Below are positions 23,964 to 35,380 of a DNA stretch of 64,000 bases, piece after piece. Position 1 is the stretch's first letter, and every line of letters starts with the position of its first letter. Under the pieces are notes generated by a model. It had not been told where the DNA came from. It saw only the letters and a program-made list of their open reading frames with translations, and ran no database searches. Position numbers and translations under genes: made by a program. Source of the DNA: Primulina eburnea (taxonomy: Eukaryota > Streptophyta > Magnoliopsida > Lamiales > Gesneriaceae); assembly GCF_022965805.1 (NCBI RefSeq), contig NC_133105.1, forward strand, positions 27,627,208-27,691,207, written 5' to 3'.

Positions 23964-25073
23964 ATGCCTCCCAGACGTGATCTCAATAATGATAGGCATG
24001 AAGAGATTCCTGGAGGAGGCAGATGACCACCACCACCACCACCAGGGGACCCCGCTACCCGAGTACTTGAGGGGATAGCGAGGCTCATGGAGCAGGCCCA
24101 GCAGGCGCCTCACCAACAGACTGATATTTTTGAGCAGTTTCGTAGGCTCAACCCGAAGGAGTTCGGGGGTACTACTGATCCGTTCATAGCAGAGGGATGG
24201 ATCCGATCTCTGGAGCTACATTTTGAGTATCTGCAGATGAGGGATGGCGATCGGGCCAGGTGTGCCATCTATATGTTGAGAGACGATGCATCTTTGTGGT
24301 GGGAGGGAGCCGCTCATGCTGTGGACGTGGCTACCCTTACCTGGGACAGATTCAAGGAACTATTTTACTGGAAGTACTTTCCAACCGATGTCAGGGGCCG
24401 CCTGACGAGAGAGTTTATGAGTCTCCGTCAGGGGGACTCATCTGTGGCGGAGTTTATTCGCAAGTTTGATCGAGGATGTCACTTCGTGCCTCTTATTGCC
24501 AGGGATGCCGGACAGAAGCTGCGGCACTTTATGGATGGACTGAGACCTACCCTTCACCGAGATGTGATGTTGATGAGGCCTGCGAGTTACGATGAGGCCA
24601 CTTCTTGTGCCTTCCAGGCGGAGCAGGCGCTCCGAGACATAGATTTTGAACTACAGCGGAAGCGGCACCAGCCTCAGTCCAGTTTCTCGCCACAGAAGAA
24701 ACAGTTTATTGGGCAACCGAGACAGCAGGGGCAACAGCAGCCCCAAAGGCAGATTAGGAGGCAACAACAGCAGCAGCAGATAGCTCCTCAGGCGCCAGGA
24801 ACGCCTAAGCCAGATGAAGGGAAGCCTTGCCCGCAGTGCGGTAAGTTTCATTTCGGTAAGTGCATGTGGGGAACCTTCAAATGCTTCATGTGCGGACAGG
24901 AGGGCCATAAAGCAACAGATTGCCCGAGGAACAAGGGCCCCACTACTGGCCGGGCTTATGTGATGCATGTCGAGGAGGCCGAGGCAGCGCCAGATTCGAC
25001 ACTGATTACCGGTAACCATATTATTTACGCTTTTAAATTTCCGCATGATTGCTTGGACTTAATGCTTGCTTGA
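23964..25073 (+). pseudogene. G3 gag (early stop; ORF resumes at 24027)
   Basis: A start with MPPRRD at 23964 is in the same frame as the long gag ORF, but a TGA at 24024 ends it after 20 codons. A Pro-rich run follows, and the 328-codon ORF from Met 24087 covers the rest. In that ORF the gag core spans about 17-185, a Gln-rich linker about 203-232, and zinc knuckles CPQCGKFHFGKC and CFMCGQEGHKATDC (C266-C279). The reading frame then runs into the candidate intron at codon 309 and stops at 25073, leaving about 20 unrelated residues. Translation could still begin at 24087, lacking about 40 residues. Confidence 0.85.
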
Positions 25074-25446
25074 TGATTTACTTATTAAGACTGACAACAT
25101 AGAAAGAATTAGGATTCATGTTCTACTTAATAGATGCTATGTTCGAAATTTCTGTAATTTAGAGGATTTATTAGTAAAATTTTCAAAATTTTGTGAAGTT
25201 TTGGGGTTAAATTCGAAAATAAGGTCAAGGTCGTGTTGCCATTTTCGAGAATTTGAAGGATCTGGGTACAATCTTTGAAACTTTAAGGGGTTAATTTGCA
25301 ATTTTCGATTTTCTGAGGTTGAATTTCGAACTTCTGGGAATTTATGCTTGGGTTAATACAGTGATTGTTCGAGGATTTGGATTAATTGTCGATAAGAAGT
25401 TCCTTAAGTTCAACTCCATCAGATTTGATGGTATTTTTTGTCGCAG
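25012..25446 (+). other. Candidate intron between gag and protease of G3
   Basis: A GT at 25012 (CCG|GTAACC) and an AG at 25446 (TTTTTTGTCGCAG) bound 435 AT-rich bases with many stops and no retroelement similarity. The gag frame enters in phase 1 and the protease frame leaves in the matching phase. The conserved family sequence around this junction, as in G1 and G4 where gag and protease are one ORF, is uninterrupted if the segment is spliced out. Unspliced RNA would give Gag with a short tail; spliced RNA would give Gag-Pol. Confidence 0.7.
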
Positions 25447-25799
25447 GGAGGATACATATTGCAGGTGTAGCCACGCATGCATTGCTAGATTCAGGGGCTA
25501 CACATTCGTTTGTATCCGAATCTTTCGTGAATCGGCTAGGAATCATACCAGTAGCGATGGATTCAGGGTTCAGATTATTGATTCCATCCGGAGAGCAGAT
25601 GTTCACCTCCCAATTAGTGAAGAGACTGGAGCTTCGATTACAGAAGTTTGCGGTGCACGCAGATTTGATAGTGCTACCATTACCGGAGTTCGACATCATA
25701 TTGGGTATGGACTGGCTATCTTCTCACGGTGCAGTAATAGATTTTCGACAGAGGTCAGTTTATGTTAGACCACCAAGTGGGAAGCCGTTTGTTTTTTAG
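25447..25799 (+). CDS. G3 aspartic protease domain
   Basis: The ORF is open from 25386, but only the part after the acceptor is homologous. 'ALLDSGATHSFVS' carries the catalytic DSGA and 'FDIILGMDWLSSHG' the second conserved block of a retropepsin. It would cleave the Gag-Pol precursor. A TAG at 25797 interrupts the frame, which continues unchanged into RT from 25818. The protein is therefore separated from RT by one nonsense codon rather than a frameshift. Confidence 0.85.
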
Positions 25800-25817
25800 G
25801 CATCTAGACATCAGCAG

Positions 25818-27086
25818 ATGCCACACGTCATTTCCTGCTTGTGTGCGATAAAGCTTATCAAGAGAGGATGTCAGGCATTCTTAGCCAGCATCATATCAAT
25901 GACGGAACCAGTCAGTCAGAGATTGGAGGATGTTGATGTTGTCAGGGAGTTCTCTAGTGTGTTCCCTGACGATGTTTCAGGTATCCCACCAGACAGAGAG
26001 GTGGATTTCTCTATCGAGCTTATGTCAGGGACAGTGCCGATATCTAAGGCACATTACCGATTAGCGCCTGCAGAGATGAAAGAGCTCAAGGATCAGATTC
26101 AGGATCTTCTGGATAAGGGTTTCATTCGCCCTAGTTTTTCTCCTTGGGGCGCCCCAGTGCTATTTGTTAAGAAAAAAGATGGCAGCATGCGTCTTTGTAT
26201 TGACTATCGAGAGCTGAATAGAGTCACAGTTAAGAATAAATATCCGCTGCCGAGGATCGAGGATTTATTTGATCAGCTTCAAGGAGCCTCAGTGTTTTCC
26301 AAGATAGACCTTCGATCCGGATACCATCAGCTGAAGGTAAGAGAGTCAGATGTGCATAAGACAGCTTTTCGGACACGTTATGGGCACTATGAGTTTTTGG
26401 TGATGCCTTTCGGGTTGACGAACGCGCCAGCGATTTTCATGGATCTCATGAATCGTGTGTTCCAGCCATTTTTGGATCAGTTCGTCATAGTATTCATTGA
26501 TGATATACTGATTTATTCGAAGAGCAGGGAGGAGCACAGTCATCATCTGAGGACAGTATTGCAAACTCTACATGATAGACGACTTTATGCCAAGTTCAGC
26601 AAGTGTGAGTTCTGGCTTGACAGGGTGGCATTCTTGGGTCACATTGTATCTCAGGATGGCATAGAGGTCGACCCCAGCAAAGTAGAGGCGGTCAGAGATT
26701 GGCCAGTTCCGAAGAGCGTGACAGAGATCCGTAGTTTCTTGGGATTGGCAGGTTATTACAGGAAGTTCATCCAGGGCTTCTCTTCGATTGCAGTACCTTT
26801 GACTGCCCTGACGAAGAAGAATGCCAAATTTATCTGGAGATCTGAGTGTCAGGAGGGTTTCGACAGATTGAAGCAGGCCTTGACCACAGCGCCAGTTCTA
26901 GCTATGCCATCAGGGCAGGGAGAGTTTGTGGTATATACAGATGCTTCTAAGCTTGGTTTGGGCGCAGTTCTGATGCAGCAGGACAGAGTGATAGCCTATG
27001 CTTCCAGACAGTTGAAGGTTCATGAGCAGAACTACCCGACTCATGACCTCGAGCTAGCAGCAGTGGTTTTCGCCCTGAAGATCTAG
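25818..27086 (+). CDS. G3 reverse transcriptase-RNase H (truncated)
   Basis: The ORF has 422 codons in the same frame as protease. The RT core covers about 60-290 with '[13 protein letters not shown]', 'MPFGLTNAP' and the FIDD catalytic box at 226-229. The connection region and the start of RNase H follow ('TDAS' at about 374, '[13 protein letters not shown]' at the end). A TAG at 27084 replaces a conserved Trp codon position, and RNase H continues in frame to about 27270. There, a run of seven A's marks a shift into the integrase frame. Confidence 0.9.
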   Translation: MPHVISCLCAIKLIKRGCQAFLASIISMTEPVSQRLEDVDVVREFSSVFPDDVSGIPPDREVDFSIELMSGTVPISKAHYRLAPAEMKELKDQIQDLLDKGFIRPSFSPWGAPVLFVKKKDGSMRLCIDYRELNRVTVKNKYPLPRIEDLFDQLQGASVFSKIDLRSGYHQLKVRESDVHKTAFRTRYGHYEFLVMPFGLTNAPAIFMDLMNRVFQPFLDQFVIVFIDDILIYSKSREEHSHHLRTVLQTLHDRRLYAKFSKCEFWLDRVAFLGHIVSQDGIEVDPSKVEAVRDWPVPKSVTEIRSFLGLAGYYRKFIQGFSSIAVPLTALTKKNAKFIWRSECQEGFDRLKQALTTAPVLAMPSGQGEFVVYTDASKLGLGAVLMQQDRVIAYASRQLKVHEQNYPTHDLELAAVVFALKI

Positions 27087-27291
27087 AGACATTATCTATA
27101 TGGGGAGAAGTGCAGGATTTTCACAGATCATAAAAGCCTAAAGTACTTTTTCACACAGAAAGAACTGAACATGCGACAGAGGAGATGGCTTGAGCTGGTA
27201 AAGGACTATGATTGTGACATTAGCTACCATCCGGGTAAGGCTAATGTGGTTGCAGACGCTTTGAGCAGAAAAAAACACTGTTATTGCCCAT

Positions 27292-28827
27292 TTGTCAGTG
27301 CAGAGACCGCTACAGACTGAGATTCAGAGATTTGAGCTTGCATTTTATGCCAGGGGCGAGGCCCCGGATCTTGCTACTCTGACTGTACAGCCGACTCTGA
27401 GAGACAGAATTCGCATAGGGCAGACATCTGACGAGCAGTTACAGAAGTGGAGACAGAGGGACGAGGCCAAAGACCAGAAACTGTATACAGTTATGGATGG
27501 CATAGTCAGATATAGGGACCGTCTATGGGTTCCTAACAGTGATTCCCTTCGAGCGGATATCTTGAGCGAAGCCCACAGCACCCCGTACTCCATCCATCCA
27601 GGGAGTACGAAAATGTATAAGGATCTACAGACTCTGTATTGGTGGCCGGGCATGAAGAGAGATATTATGAGGTTTGTATCTGAATGTTTGACTTGTCAAC
27701 ATGTCAAGGAGGAACATCAGAGACCTGCAGGGAAGCTAAGACCACTCCCTATTCCCGAGTGGAAATGGGAGAACATTACTATGGACTTTGTGACGGGGCT
27801 TCCGAGAACTACTGGAGGATTCAATGCCATCTGGGTGATTGTTGATCGGCTCACTAAATCAGCTCATTTCTTACCGATCAGGAAGACATTCACCATGACT
27901 CAGTACGCAGAGTTGTACATCAGAGAGATAGTTAGACTGCATGGAATTCCCGTGTCCATCGTGTCAGACAGGGATCCGAGATTCACATCTGCATTCTGGA
28001 GGAGTCTCCATCAGGCGTTGGGTACGAAGCTACTGTTTAGTACTGCTTTTCATCCTCAGACAGACGGTCAGTCAGAGAGGGTAATTCAGATTCTGGAGGA
28101 CCTACTCCGAGCTTGCATGATCGACTTCCAAGGCAGCTGGGAGCCGAAATTACCTCTTGTGGAGTTCACATACAACAACAGTTATCAGGCATCGATAGGT
28201 ATGGCTCCTTACGAGGCTCTTTACGGGAGGAAGTGTAGGTCGCCAGTTTATTGGGATGAGGTAGGAGAGCGAGCAGAATTGGGGCCGGATATTGTCAGAC
28301 AGACAGCAGATTTAGTGGCCAGGATTCGGGACAGGATGATGACTGCACAGAGTCGCCAGAAGAGCTATGTTGATCAGAGACGGCGAGATCTTGAGTTCGC
28401 TGTAGGGGATCATGTGTTTTTGAAGGTAGCACCAATGAAGGGTGTGATGAGATTTGGGAAGAAGGGCAAGCTCAGCCCTAGATTCATCGGACCATTTGAA
28501 ATCCTAGAGAGAGTGGGGACACTTGCGTACAGAGTTGCTTTACCGCCGAATCTGGAGGGAGTTCATAACGTGTTCCACGTCTCTATGCTGCGGAAGTACC
28601 TGTCGAATCCTTCACATGTGCTTAATTATGAGCCACTTCAATTGAAACCACATCTATCATTCGAGGAGAAACCCACTCAGATTTTGGACAGACAGGAAAA
28701 GAGACTTCGAAACAAGGTGATTCAGATGGTCATGGTCAAATGGATAAATCATTCCGAGGAGGAGGCTACGTGGGAGACCGAGACCGAGATGAGGAGTCGT
28801 TATCCGGAGTTATTCGGTACGTTTTAA
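27292..28827 (+). CDS. G3 integrase with chromodomain-like C-terminus
   Basis: The ORF has 511 codons. The zinc-binding HHCC module is H95, H102, C132 and C135. The catalytic triad is D165, D226 and E262, with the canonical 35-residue D-E spacing. A GPY/F-type module, '[16 protein letters not shown]', lies at about 392-406. The last 50 residues, with '[14 protein letters not shown]' at about 483, are chromodomain-like, as in Tekay/Del chromoviruses, and would steer insertion to particular chromatin. The ORF is intact and ends 36 bases before the 3' LTR. The start is set by the frameshift upstream, so the first Met need not be used. Confidence 0.93.
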   Translation: MSVQRPLQTEIQRFELAFYARGEAPDLATLTVQPTLRDRIRIGQTSDEQLQKWRQRDEAKDQKLYTVMDGIVRYRDRLWVPNSDSLRADILSEAHSTPYSIHPGSTKMYKDLQTLYWWPGMKRDIMRFVSECLTCQHVKEEHQRPAGKLRPLPIPEWKWENITMDFVTGLPRTTGGFNAIWVIVDRLTKSAHFLPIRKTFTMTQYAELYIREIVRLHGIPVSIVSDRDPRFTSAFWRSLHQALGTKLLFSTAFHPQTDGQSERVIQILEDLLRACMIDFQGSWEPKLPLVEFTYNNSYQASIGMAPYEALYGRKCRSPVYWDEVGERAELGPDIVRQTADLVARIRDRMMTAQSRQKSYVDQRRRDLEFAVGDHVFLKVAPMKGVMRFGKKGKLSPRFIGPFEILERVGTLAYRVALPPNLEGVHNVFHVSMLRKYLSNPSHVLNYEPLQLKPHLSFEEKPTQILDRQEKRLRNKVIQMVMVKWINHSEEEATWETETEMRSRYPELFGTF

Positions 28828-28848
28828 TTTCGAGGACGAAATTTGATT

Positions 28849-28863
28849 TAAGGGGGGAAGAGT
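28849..28863 (+). other. G3 polypurine tract
   Basis: AAGGGGGGAAGAGT directly precedes the 3' LTR start TGTAAGG at 28864. Confidence 0.85.
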
Positions 28864-31800
28864 TGTAAGGTCCAGAAATTTAATTTACGTAACCTGAATG
28901 CATGCAATATATGATTTTATTTTAAATTATATGTTTGATTATTTTTATGAATTTTATGCATAATTAATACATAGTAGTAATTATTTCATAAAATTTTTGA
29001 AAAATAAACTCATGCATTAGGGCTTCTAGATGTATCTCACACTCGAACGAGGAACAGGGACCGGACCGGAGAATTTTCCATAAAATTATTTTTATTACAT
29101 GATTTATTTTTATTAATTAATATAAGATGTTTTAAAAGTATTTTTTTTTAGAATTGAGATTTATTGGATATTTTTACTCGCATGATTTTAATTTTTAACG
29201 GTACATAAATTTTAGTGAATCGGGGAAATTTTTGAGTGTTCGGCTAGTATTTTAAAAATCTTTCCAAAACGAAATATTTGTCGGGATTGTGTTTGGATTT
29301 AATGGGCTTAATTTTAAGCTTATTGGGCTTAAAACTCTTTTTATTTTAATTAAAGCTCATTAGTGCACATTTTAATTAACCTAAACTACAATTAAATTAA
29401 ATCTAACCCTACCCTACATCAATTACTCTACCATCAACCGACACCCCCTTTCATTACCACATTTCCCTCTTGTTTCAGCCTTTAAAACCCCAGCTAAAGT
29501 TTCGGATCTTGCTTGTCTTAGAATAAAGAAATTCCTCCGGCTTTCGGCTCGATTTCCTCCCGCATTTGCATCATTCAGGCACGCATTGTATCTATTTTTC
29601 CTGCATTATACATGCTATATATACTGTTGAATGCATTGTTGCATGAGAATTTTCGATTCATCATGAGGGTGAAAAGCTTTCAAATTTTTTTATGTTTCTG
29701 TCATTCTTGTTTTTGGTTCATGTTTTCTGAAATTTTGAGTGCAAGGTGCTGCCACGATTAAGAAGTGATAAGGGAAGATTTGACACGAATTTAGGAGGTC
29801 CTAGAACACTCCAATATATTACCCAACATGAAGAAACACAAGCTGGACAGAAAATACTTTAGGTGATCATGGGTTCGGTTGTAAGGATTTTGGGGCTTGG
29901 CTTGCTCAGGGCTGGGACCAGGGCTAGCTAGGGTCCGTGAGGGGTCAAAGGAAGAGTCCTAGCCACGCTAAGACTCGAAAACCAGGGCTGGGAAGGAGTC
30001 CTAGCAAGCTAGGACTCCAAACCCGAGAGCCCAAGGGAAAGCAACGCATGTTGCTGCTGGTGCAGGAAGGATAGGGTTCGGTTTGAGGGCTTTGGGCTGG
30101 GATAGGTTGAGCTATTAGGATCTTAAGAGAGTGCCTAAAGAGCTGGTTCAAGGTCTGGACTGTTGGTTAAGAGGATAAGCAAGAAAACATAGTGATCACC
30201 CGAGAGCTTCAAGGAGTAGCGCACAGGTTCAGCAGCTTGTGCAGGTAGAAAGGCTCGTCTAAGGGGGTTCTGGGCTGGGCTAGGATAGGTCCTTAGGGTC
30301 CTAAGAATGTGCACCAAGGGCTGGTCCAGGGTATGGGTCTGTGGCCTAAGTCCTAGCAACAGAAATGAGAACCCATGTCAATTTGTGGTTCTCGGCCAGT
30401 TTGGGTTGTGGGTTGGGAGCTTCGGTTTTGGGGTTTTGGGTTGTTCCTAAGTGGTCTAAGGGTCCAGTAGGGTCCATAGAGGGTCTGGCTCAAGGTTGGC
30501 TCACGGTGGTTCGAGCATGGCTCAAGGAAAACTCAAGTTGGCTCAAGGGTAGTCTAGGTGGGTTTCTTGATTGTTTTTGCAGCTCATGTATAGCTTCGGT
30601 TTTGGAGCTTAGGTGCAGGTCCAATGGGTTCTAATGGTCCAGGAGGGTTCCTAGGTGGGTTGGCTCGGGTTTGGTTCAAGGTGACTCGGGCGTGGCTCGA
30701 GTAAATTAGGAGATGGCTCGGTGTGTTTGATAAGGTGTCAAAAACGAAAATTTAAGAACTGAAAATGGAACCATGGGTCCACGGGTGTGGTTCATGGCTC
30801 AAAATGGTAGAATAAATAATAAAAAAGGTTATGTTTAAAATTTGAGACAAAAATAATGAGTTTTGGATTTATCCGGGATTTAGTCGCCGCACGAAACGTA
30901 AATTAAAGGATTAATTGAAACGCCTAGATTTAAGCTTGATAAAATTATGGGAAATTATATTTAAGCTCAAATAATTATTAGAAGTCTAAGTTTTTAATTT
31001 GGGAATTTTATGCTAAGGTTTGGTTTAATTCGGGATTAAAACGCATTAATATGTTATAGTTAAAGATTAATTTAAAAGTCATAGATTTAAGCCAAATAAA
31101 AATATGGGAAAATTCATGTATGCTTAAATAATTATTTGAGACATGTTAGAGTCAATGGAATTAACAAAATGTCAAAAAGGTGAAATTTTACGTCTAGGGG
31201 CAAAACAGTAATTTTTGGGTTTCCAGGAGCAAAATGGTCATTTTGCACCCGGGGTGAGATTTTGGTCATGGCAGTGTCCTGAGCACAAATTGTGATATTT
31301 TTAAATATTCATGCATCACGTTTATGATATTTATGAAATTATTATAAAAACGGTGCATGCTTGGTTTAAAAGAAAAAATTACGTATATGCATGATTTTAT
31401 TAAGTGATGAATATGATGACACGTTTTGAAGGAAGTGATTTAGTTGTGACTAATACGATGACACGATGACATGATGATATGATTGGAGATATCGTGAGGG
31501 AAAAGGCCCCAGAGGGAGCCCGTTTACGGGAAAGGCCCCAGAGGGAGCCCGACGATCGTATTTCCATTGACATGATATGATGATATGATAGGCCAAGGCC
31601 CAGTTGACGGGTGAGAGTGTCGCTGGTGTCCCCGCCGCCCAGTACTGTGGTTATACGTAGATGGATCCATCGACTGACATGATGACATGATGATACGAAA
31701 GTCACAGCTAATGAACTGAATTCAATTAAAAGAAAATGTATACATATATGATGATATGAGATGACATGGTTTTTTACGATACGATTTTACATGACACGTA

Positions 31801-32328
31801 TATGTATATGATGACATGAGATGACATGCTTTTACACGATACGATTTTACTCGACACGTTTACATTATGCTTCTAAGTTCATGAAAGATATGTTGAGTAT
31901 GATATTTTTCACTGCTGTGTGCTATGTATATGTACTTGTTATTAACGGTGCAGGTGTGTTGAGTCTTTAGACTCACTAGGCGTGTGTGATGCAGGTGAGC
32001 TTAATGATGAGGAGACTGGAGGTGCCGAACTCTGAGTTGGCAGACCTGGTGCGGTGACATGACCCGAGGACCACATATTTTCCGCATTTGATTATGAGTG
32101 TTGTGAGGAGATGAATGTTTTTATATATTGATGATTTTAAGATTTTTAAGTGTTCACGTTTACGTATGATTCTGGATAAGTTTATGATTATGGATAAAAT
32201 TGGTTATTTTAATTGGCGCTATTTTTATGGTTAAATGTTTAAGATCATTTTTAAATGTTATATTTTTCTATTACGATTTCTATAAAAAAAAAAAAAAATT
32301 TGCACTTTAAAAATGAGTAGACGTTACA
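28864..32328 (+). repeat. G3 3' LTR (3465 bp)
   Basis: It matches the 5' LTR along its whole length. Differences by eye include the positions equivalent to 20526, 21376, 21754, 21770, 21791-21792, 21884, 22572 and 23489, and one base in the T-run near the end. It ends GACGTTACA, then G2 LTR sequence resumes. Confidence 0.95.
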
Positions 32329-32575
32329 TATTCATTCAGAAAATCATAACAATTGTATATACAGTCTGTTCTTCGATCTGATTCCAAATATATACTGATC
32401 AGTATGTCCAGAACATATAAGACTCATCAACTCTCAATTCATAATCAGTAACGATACAAATCCGATATCAAATCTCAATCAATTCCTTCCGTAAATCATA
32501 ACAATTTCATACAGTATCTGTTCTTCAATCCGGTGTCGATTATACGATGTCTACTATCTTGAGAACAAAATATAT
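32329..32575 (-). repeat. G2 5' LTR, segment 2 of 3
   Basis: These 247 bases of G2 LTR lie between G3 and C1. 'AAATCATAACAATTG' and 'CAGTCTGTTCTTCGATCTG' align with the inverted LTR at about 13062-13095. It ends with TATAT, the target duplication of C1. Confidence 0.85.
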
Positions 32576-33068
32576 TGAAGAACCTAAAGGGGGGGTGAAT
32601 AGGTTCTTTTAGGCCCTTTAGCGTTTTTAAAACGAGTTTGCAAAAAATTGCAAGCGGAAGACTTGAGGGACAATCACAAATAAAATGAATGCGTAAAGTA
32701 AGTGCGTAAAATAAATGCGTAGTAAAGTAAATGCGTAAAGTAAAGAGGGATAGAGATGTTTATGGAAGTTCGACGAAGAATCGTCTACGTCTCCCCTTCT
32801 CGATGAGGATCGAGGTATCACTATATCGACTTGGCTTTAGGAGCTCCAAGCTAGCTTTTACAACCACGCCTCGATGCGTCTACTTGGCCTTGAGGGCTCC
32901 AAGGATAGCCACGAACTTTACAACCCACTCGAGAGTATTACTTTCACTCTTTTTCTACAACTCTTTTGATATTACAACTCTTTTAATCAACGCACACAAG
33001 AGATAGTAGAAAGCTTTGTAAGAGACAAGAGAGAGTGGAGTGGATGTTTTAAAATGCATCCTCAAAGG

Positions 33069-33080
33069 CCTATTTATACT
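33069..33080 (-). promoter_or_regulatory. TATA box of the C1 LTR
   Basis: The minus strand reads AGTATAAATAGGCC. Its copy in the 5' LTR is at about 40968-40979. It is immediately downstream of the palindrome array in element sense. Confidence 0.85.
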
Positions 33081-33096
33081 AGTCTTGGACGCCAAG

Positions 33097-33570
33097 GTTC
33101 GGATCTTCTGTTTATGCTTCGGAACGTCCGATGTGATTGAAATCAATTTCCGTAATTTTGGGATGACTTCGGATCGTCCGTTCTTGACTTCGTAGGGTCC
33201 GAACATGTGCTTCGGAGGAACCGATCAAACTTCGTATCTTCCGAACAGTTCTTTCAGACAGTGTATGCACAGCTTCGGAAGGTCCGAACTCCAGTTCGTA
33301 CCGTCCGAACATTCCCGCGTTTCCGGAGATTTGAAATCTTCAACACTTCGTAGCGTCCGATCATGTCTTCGTAGCGTCCGAAATCTTACTCGATCAATCA
33401 GTCATATCAATTTGTCTCCGCATTGAAGTGATTTGATTGCTTGTGTTCGGAACGTCCGATCACGTCTTCGGAACGTCCGAACGCTCTCCTCGCAGCTTCC
33501 GAACAGCTTCTATTTTGCTTCTGATTTGCAATATTTCGGAACGTCCGAACAACATTTCGGATCTTCCGAA
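33097..33570 (-). repeat. TTCGGANNNTCCGAA palindrome array, C1 3' LTR
   Basis: About fourteen copies of a 15-bp inverted repeat with 6-bp arms and 3-bp centre, such as TTCGGAACGTCCGAA, are spaced irregularly over 470 bases. Arms vary (TTCGTA, ATCGGA), often on one side only. The 5' LTR copy is at 40996-41469. Confidence 0.92.
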
Positions 33571-33728
33571 CGTCACTTTGTTCTTAATTTCCTGCATGCC
33601 TCAATATAAAACATTAGTACATTTTTAAGCCAAGTTTTGGTATCATCAAAACAAAAACTTTGGGATATGTTACAGCATTAAAAACATTAATCTCATCCTC
33701 GAGATTTGTATGCGTTTAAGGCGTAACA

Positions 33729-33745
33729 ATCTCCCCCTTTTTGAT
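33729..33745 (-). other. C1 polypurine tract
   Basis: The minus strand reads AAAAAGGGGGAGAT directly before TGTTACGCC, the LTR start. A second similar purine run is seen near 33900. Confidence 0.88.
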
Positions 33746-34035
33746 GATCACAAAACTTGGTTAAAAATTGAGAAACAATAATCAACATAATCTAAATTAT
33801 TATTAAATAACTCCCCCTTAATCAAATAACAAGTCTAAGAGGTTGAATTAAGGCGAATTTATTTAATAACCAATTAACAGCAATTTTAACCAAATAAATT
33901 CTCCCCCTTTTTGTGATAAGCAAAAAGACATAAGCATAAAGAGAGACAAATAAACAGGTAAAATATCCACTAATAAATGCAATTCTTTTATACAATGATG
34001 CATAAAGATAAAATAAAAAATAACAAAAACATAAT

Positions 34036-35306
34036 CTAAGAATCCGCATCCCGCGACTCTCTATGTCTCCTCATCTCAGCCTCGATGGAATCCAGACGCG
34101 AAGAAGTCTCGGTATGATGGCGCTCTAAGGTAGACTCTAAAAGAGAAAAACGAGTGTCGAAACGAGTCTCCAATCGCTCGAGATACTCGAAAATCCGATC
34201 GTAGGGTCCAGAGGGAGCAGGCGGAGTGAAGCCATGAGGAAGGTCATCCATGGTCATCAAAGGAGTGCTAATAGGGTCGGGAACACGCTGATGGGATGTA
34301 GAGGGAATATCAAACGAAGGGGTAGGAGTGGTACCCGTAGTAGGGGGACCAGCGGGAAATCCTCTCGTCTGAACGTGAGGAGGAAGGAGACCGAAGGGAA
34401 CATGAAAGTGTTCGGTCGGACGATAGGACGCAAAGATGCGATCCTTGTCGATGACCCAAGAGGATAAGACGGGATTCCAAGAGAGTCCCATCTTAACAAC
34501 AGTATCATGGTCGATAGTCTCGCGAGGAGAAATAGATAAGGATTCTTCATCTGTAAAGTCAATGCCCAGATGAGCTAGAATCCGGTTAATGAACCGGCCA
34601 AATGGAAAAGAGACACGAGTAGAAGAAGCCGCGTACTCCATGGCGTACATAAGAAAACGGGGAAGGTTAAAAGGACGCTGGGAGACTAAATAATAGAGAA
34701 TGTACAGATCGAGATATTTGCAAGTGGAGAGGTCTCCACTGCGAGGAACAATAGAAGAAGTGATGAGCTTCAGAACAAGCTGAAGCTGAGGAGAAAGGTC
34801 CTTCGCATGAGGACGGTCATCGGCAGGAGTAGGCGGACGACCGAAGATGGTGGTCAAGGCAGTGACTCGATCAAAAGTGGGGTCATTCTCAGTCCAAGAC
34901 TGAGAAAAGAACTCACTCGGTCCGTCTCGAGGAAGATCGAACCAAGTGGAGAGGTCGGCGGTAGAAAAGAAATGAACCGACCCTGAACAATGGTAACAAC
35001 ACGAGTGTCATCACCACCAAGAACTAGGGAAAAGTTCGCATAGAACTGATGCATGAGAGAAGGGTAGATAAGATCGGGTACGGAAGGTAGGAAAAAGTTT
35101 CCCCAACGTTGAGACTCAATAAGAGTAATCAACGTAAAGAAATTTGCACGAAGGTAATCGGTGTGAAGGGTACGACCAGGCAGAATGTTACGGGTTTCGA
35201 ATTCAGGTGGGGTAGGACGAGGGTTGGGTGGTTGGGTAAGATCATGGTGAAAGGCACCGTGACGAGGGCGAACATTTCGGCCAGCTACGTTACGGCGCGG
35301 AGGCAT
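34036..35306 (-). pseudogene. C1 third ORF, plant-specific transposon protein with coiled-coil end (one frameshift)
   Basis: Two overlapping ORFs, 35306-34854 (150 codons, start MPPRRN) and 34857-34036 (273 codons), are one protein split by a small indel near 34950. The usable frames together give about 420 residues. The first 280 or so resemble the plant 'putative plant transposon protein' family, often seen beside retroelements ('LRANFFTLI', 'YLDLYILYYLV'). A Pro-rich linker follows, and the last 60 residues look like a coiled coil ('FEYLERLETRFDTRFSLLES'). It is not similar to the S1/S2 ORF3. It lies in the env-like position between pol and the 3' LTR. Its own TATA box lies 75 bases upstream of the start codon. 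Function unknown. Confidence 0.8.
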
Positions 35307-35380
35307 AGTGAGTAGTGAGTGTTTTGTGTGGGGAAAGAAAGAAGGAGTGAATGAGCAAATAAATCAGAGGATCCGAACGC

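Larger units (their letters stand above)
20164..32328 (+). mobile_element. G3: Ty3/gypsy Tekay/Del-like chromovirus with 3.47-kb LTRs
   Basis: This is a 12.2-kb element inserted in the G2 LTR, with LTRs at 20164-23629 and 28864-32328, PBS, gag, protease-RT-RNase H, integrase and a chromodomain-like C-terminus. By eye the LTRs differ at about 16 sites in 3.46 kb (about 0.5%), so the insertion is much younger than G2. The flanks TAAGT (20159-20163) and TATTC (32329-32333) do not form a perfect 5-bp duplication. Coding is damaged by three in-frame stops and one frameshift. Two candidate spliceosomal introns are present. Confidence 0.93.
32576..33728 (-). repeat. C1 3' LTR (1153 bp)
   Basis: It runs TGAAGAACC...GGCGTAACA in plus coordinates and is identical by eye to 40475-41627. 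It contains the TATA box near 33071 and the TTCGGA-type array at 33097-33570. Confidence 0.97.

Noticed and set aside
24651..25046. 131-codon minus-strand ORF opposite G3 gag
   Set aside because: Antisense shadow of the Gln-rich linker and zinc knuckles, Leu/Arg-rich with no domain.
25447..25799. TAG at 25797 as a programmed readthrough codon
   Set aside because: G3 also has nonsense codons at 24024 and 27084 and a frameshift near 27270, so ordinary decay is the simpler explanation.
33097..33570. Repeat array resembling a CRISPR
   Set aside because: Repeats are 15-bp palindromes with irregular spacing inside an LTR of a plant retrotransposon, duplicated in the other LTR. No cas genes, and the organism is a eukaryote.
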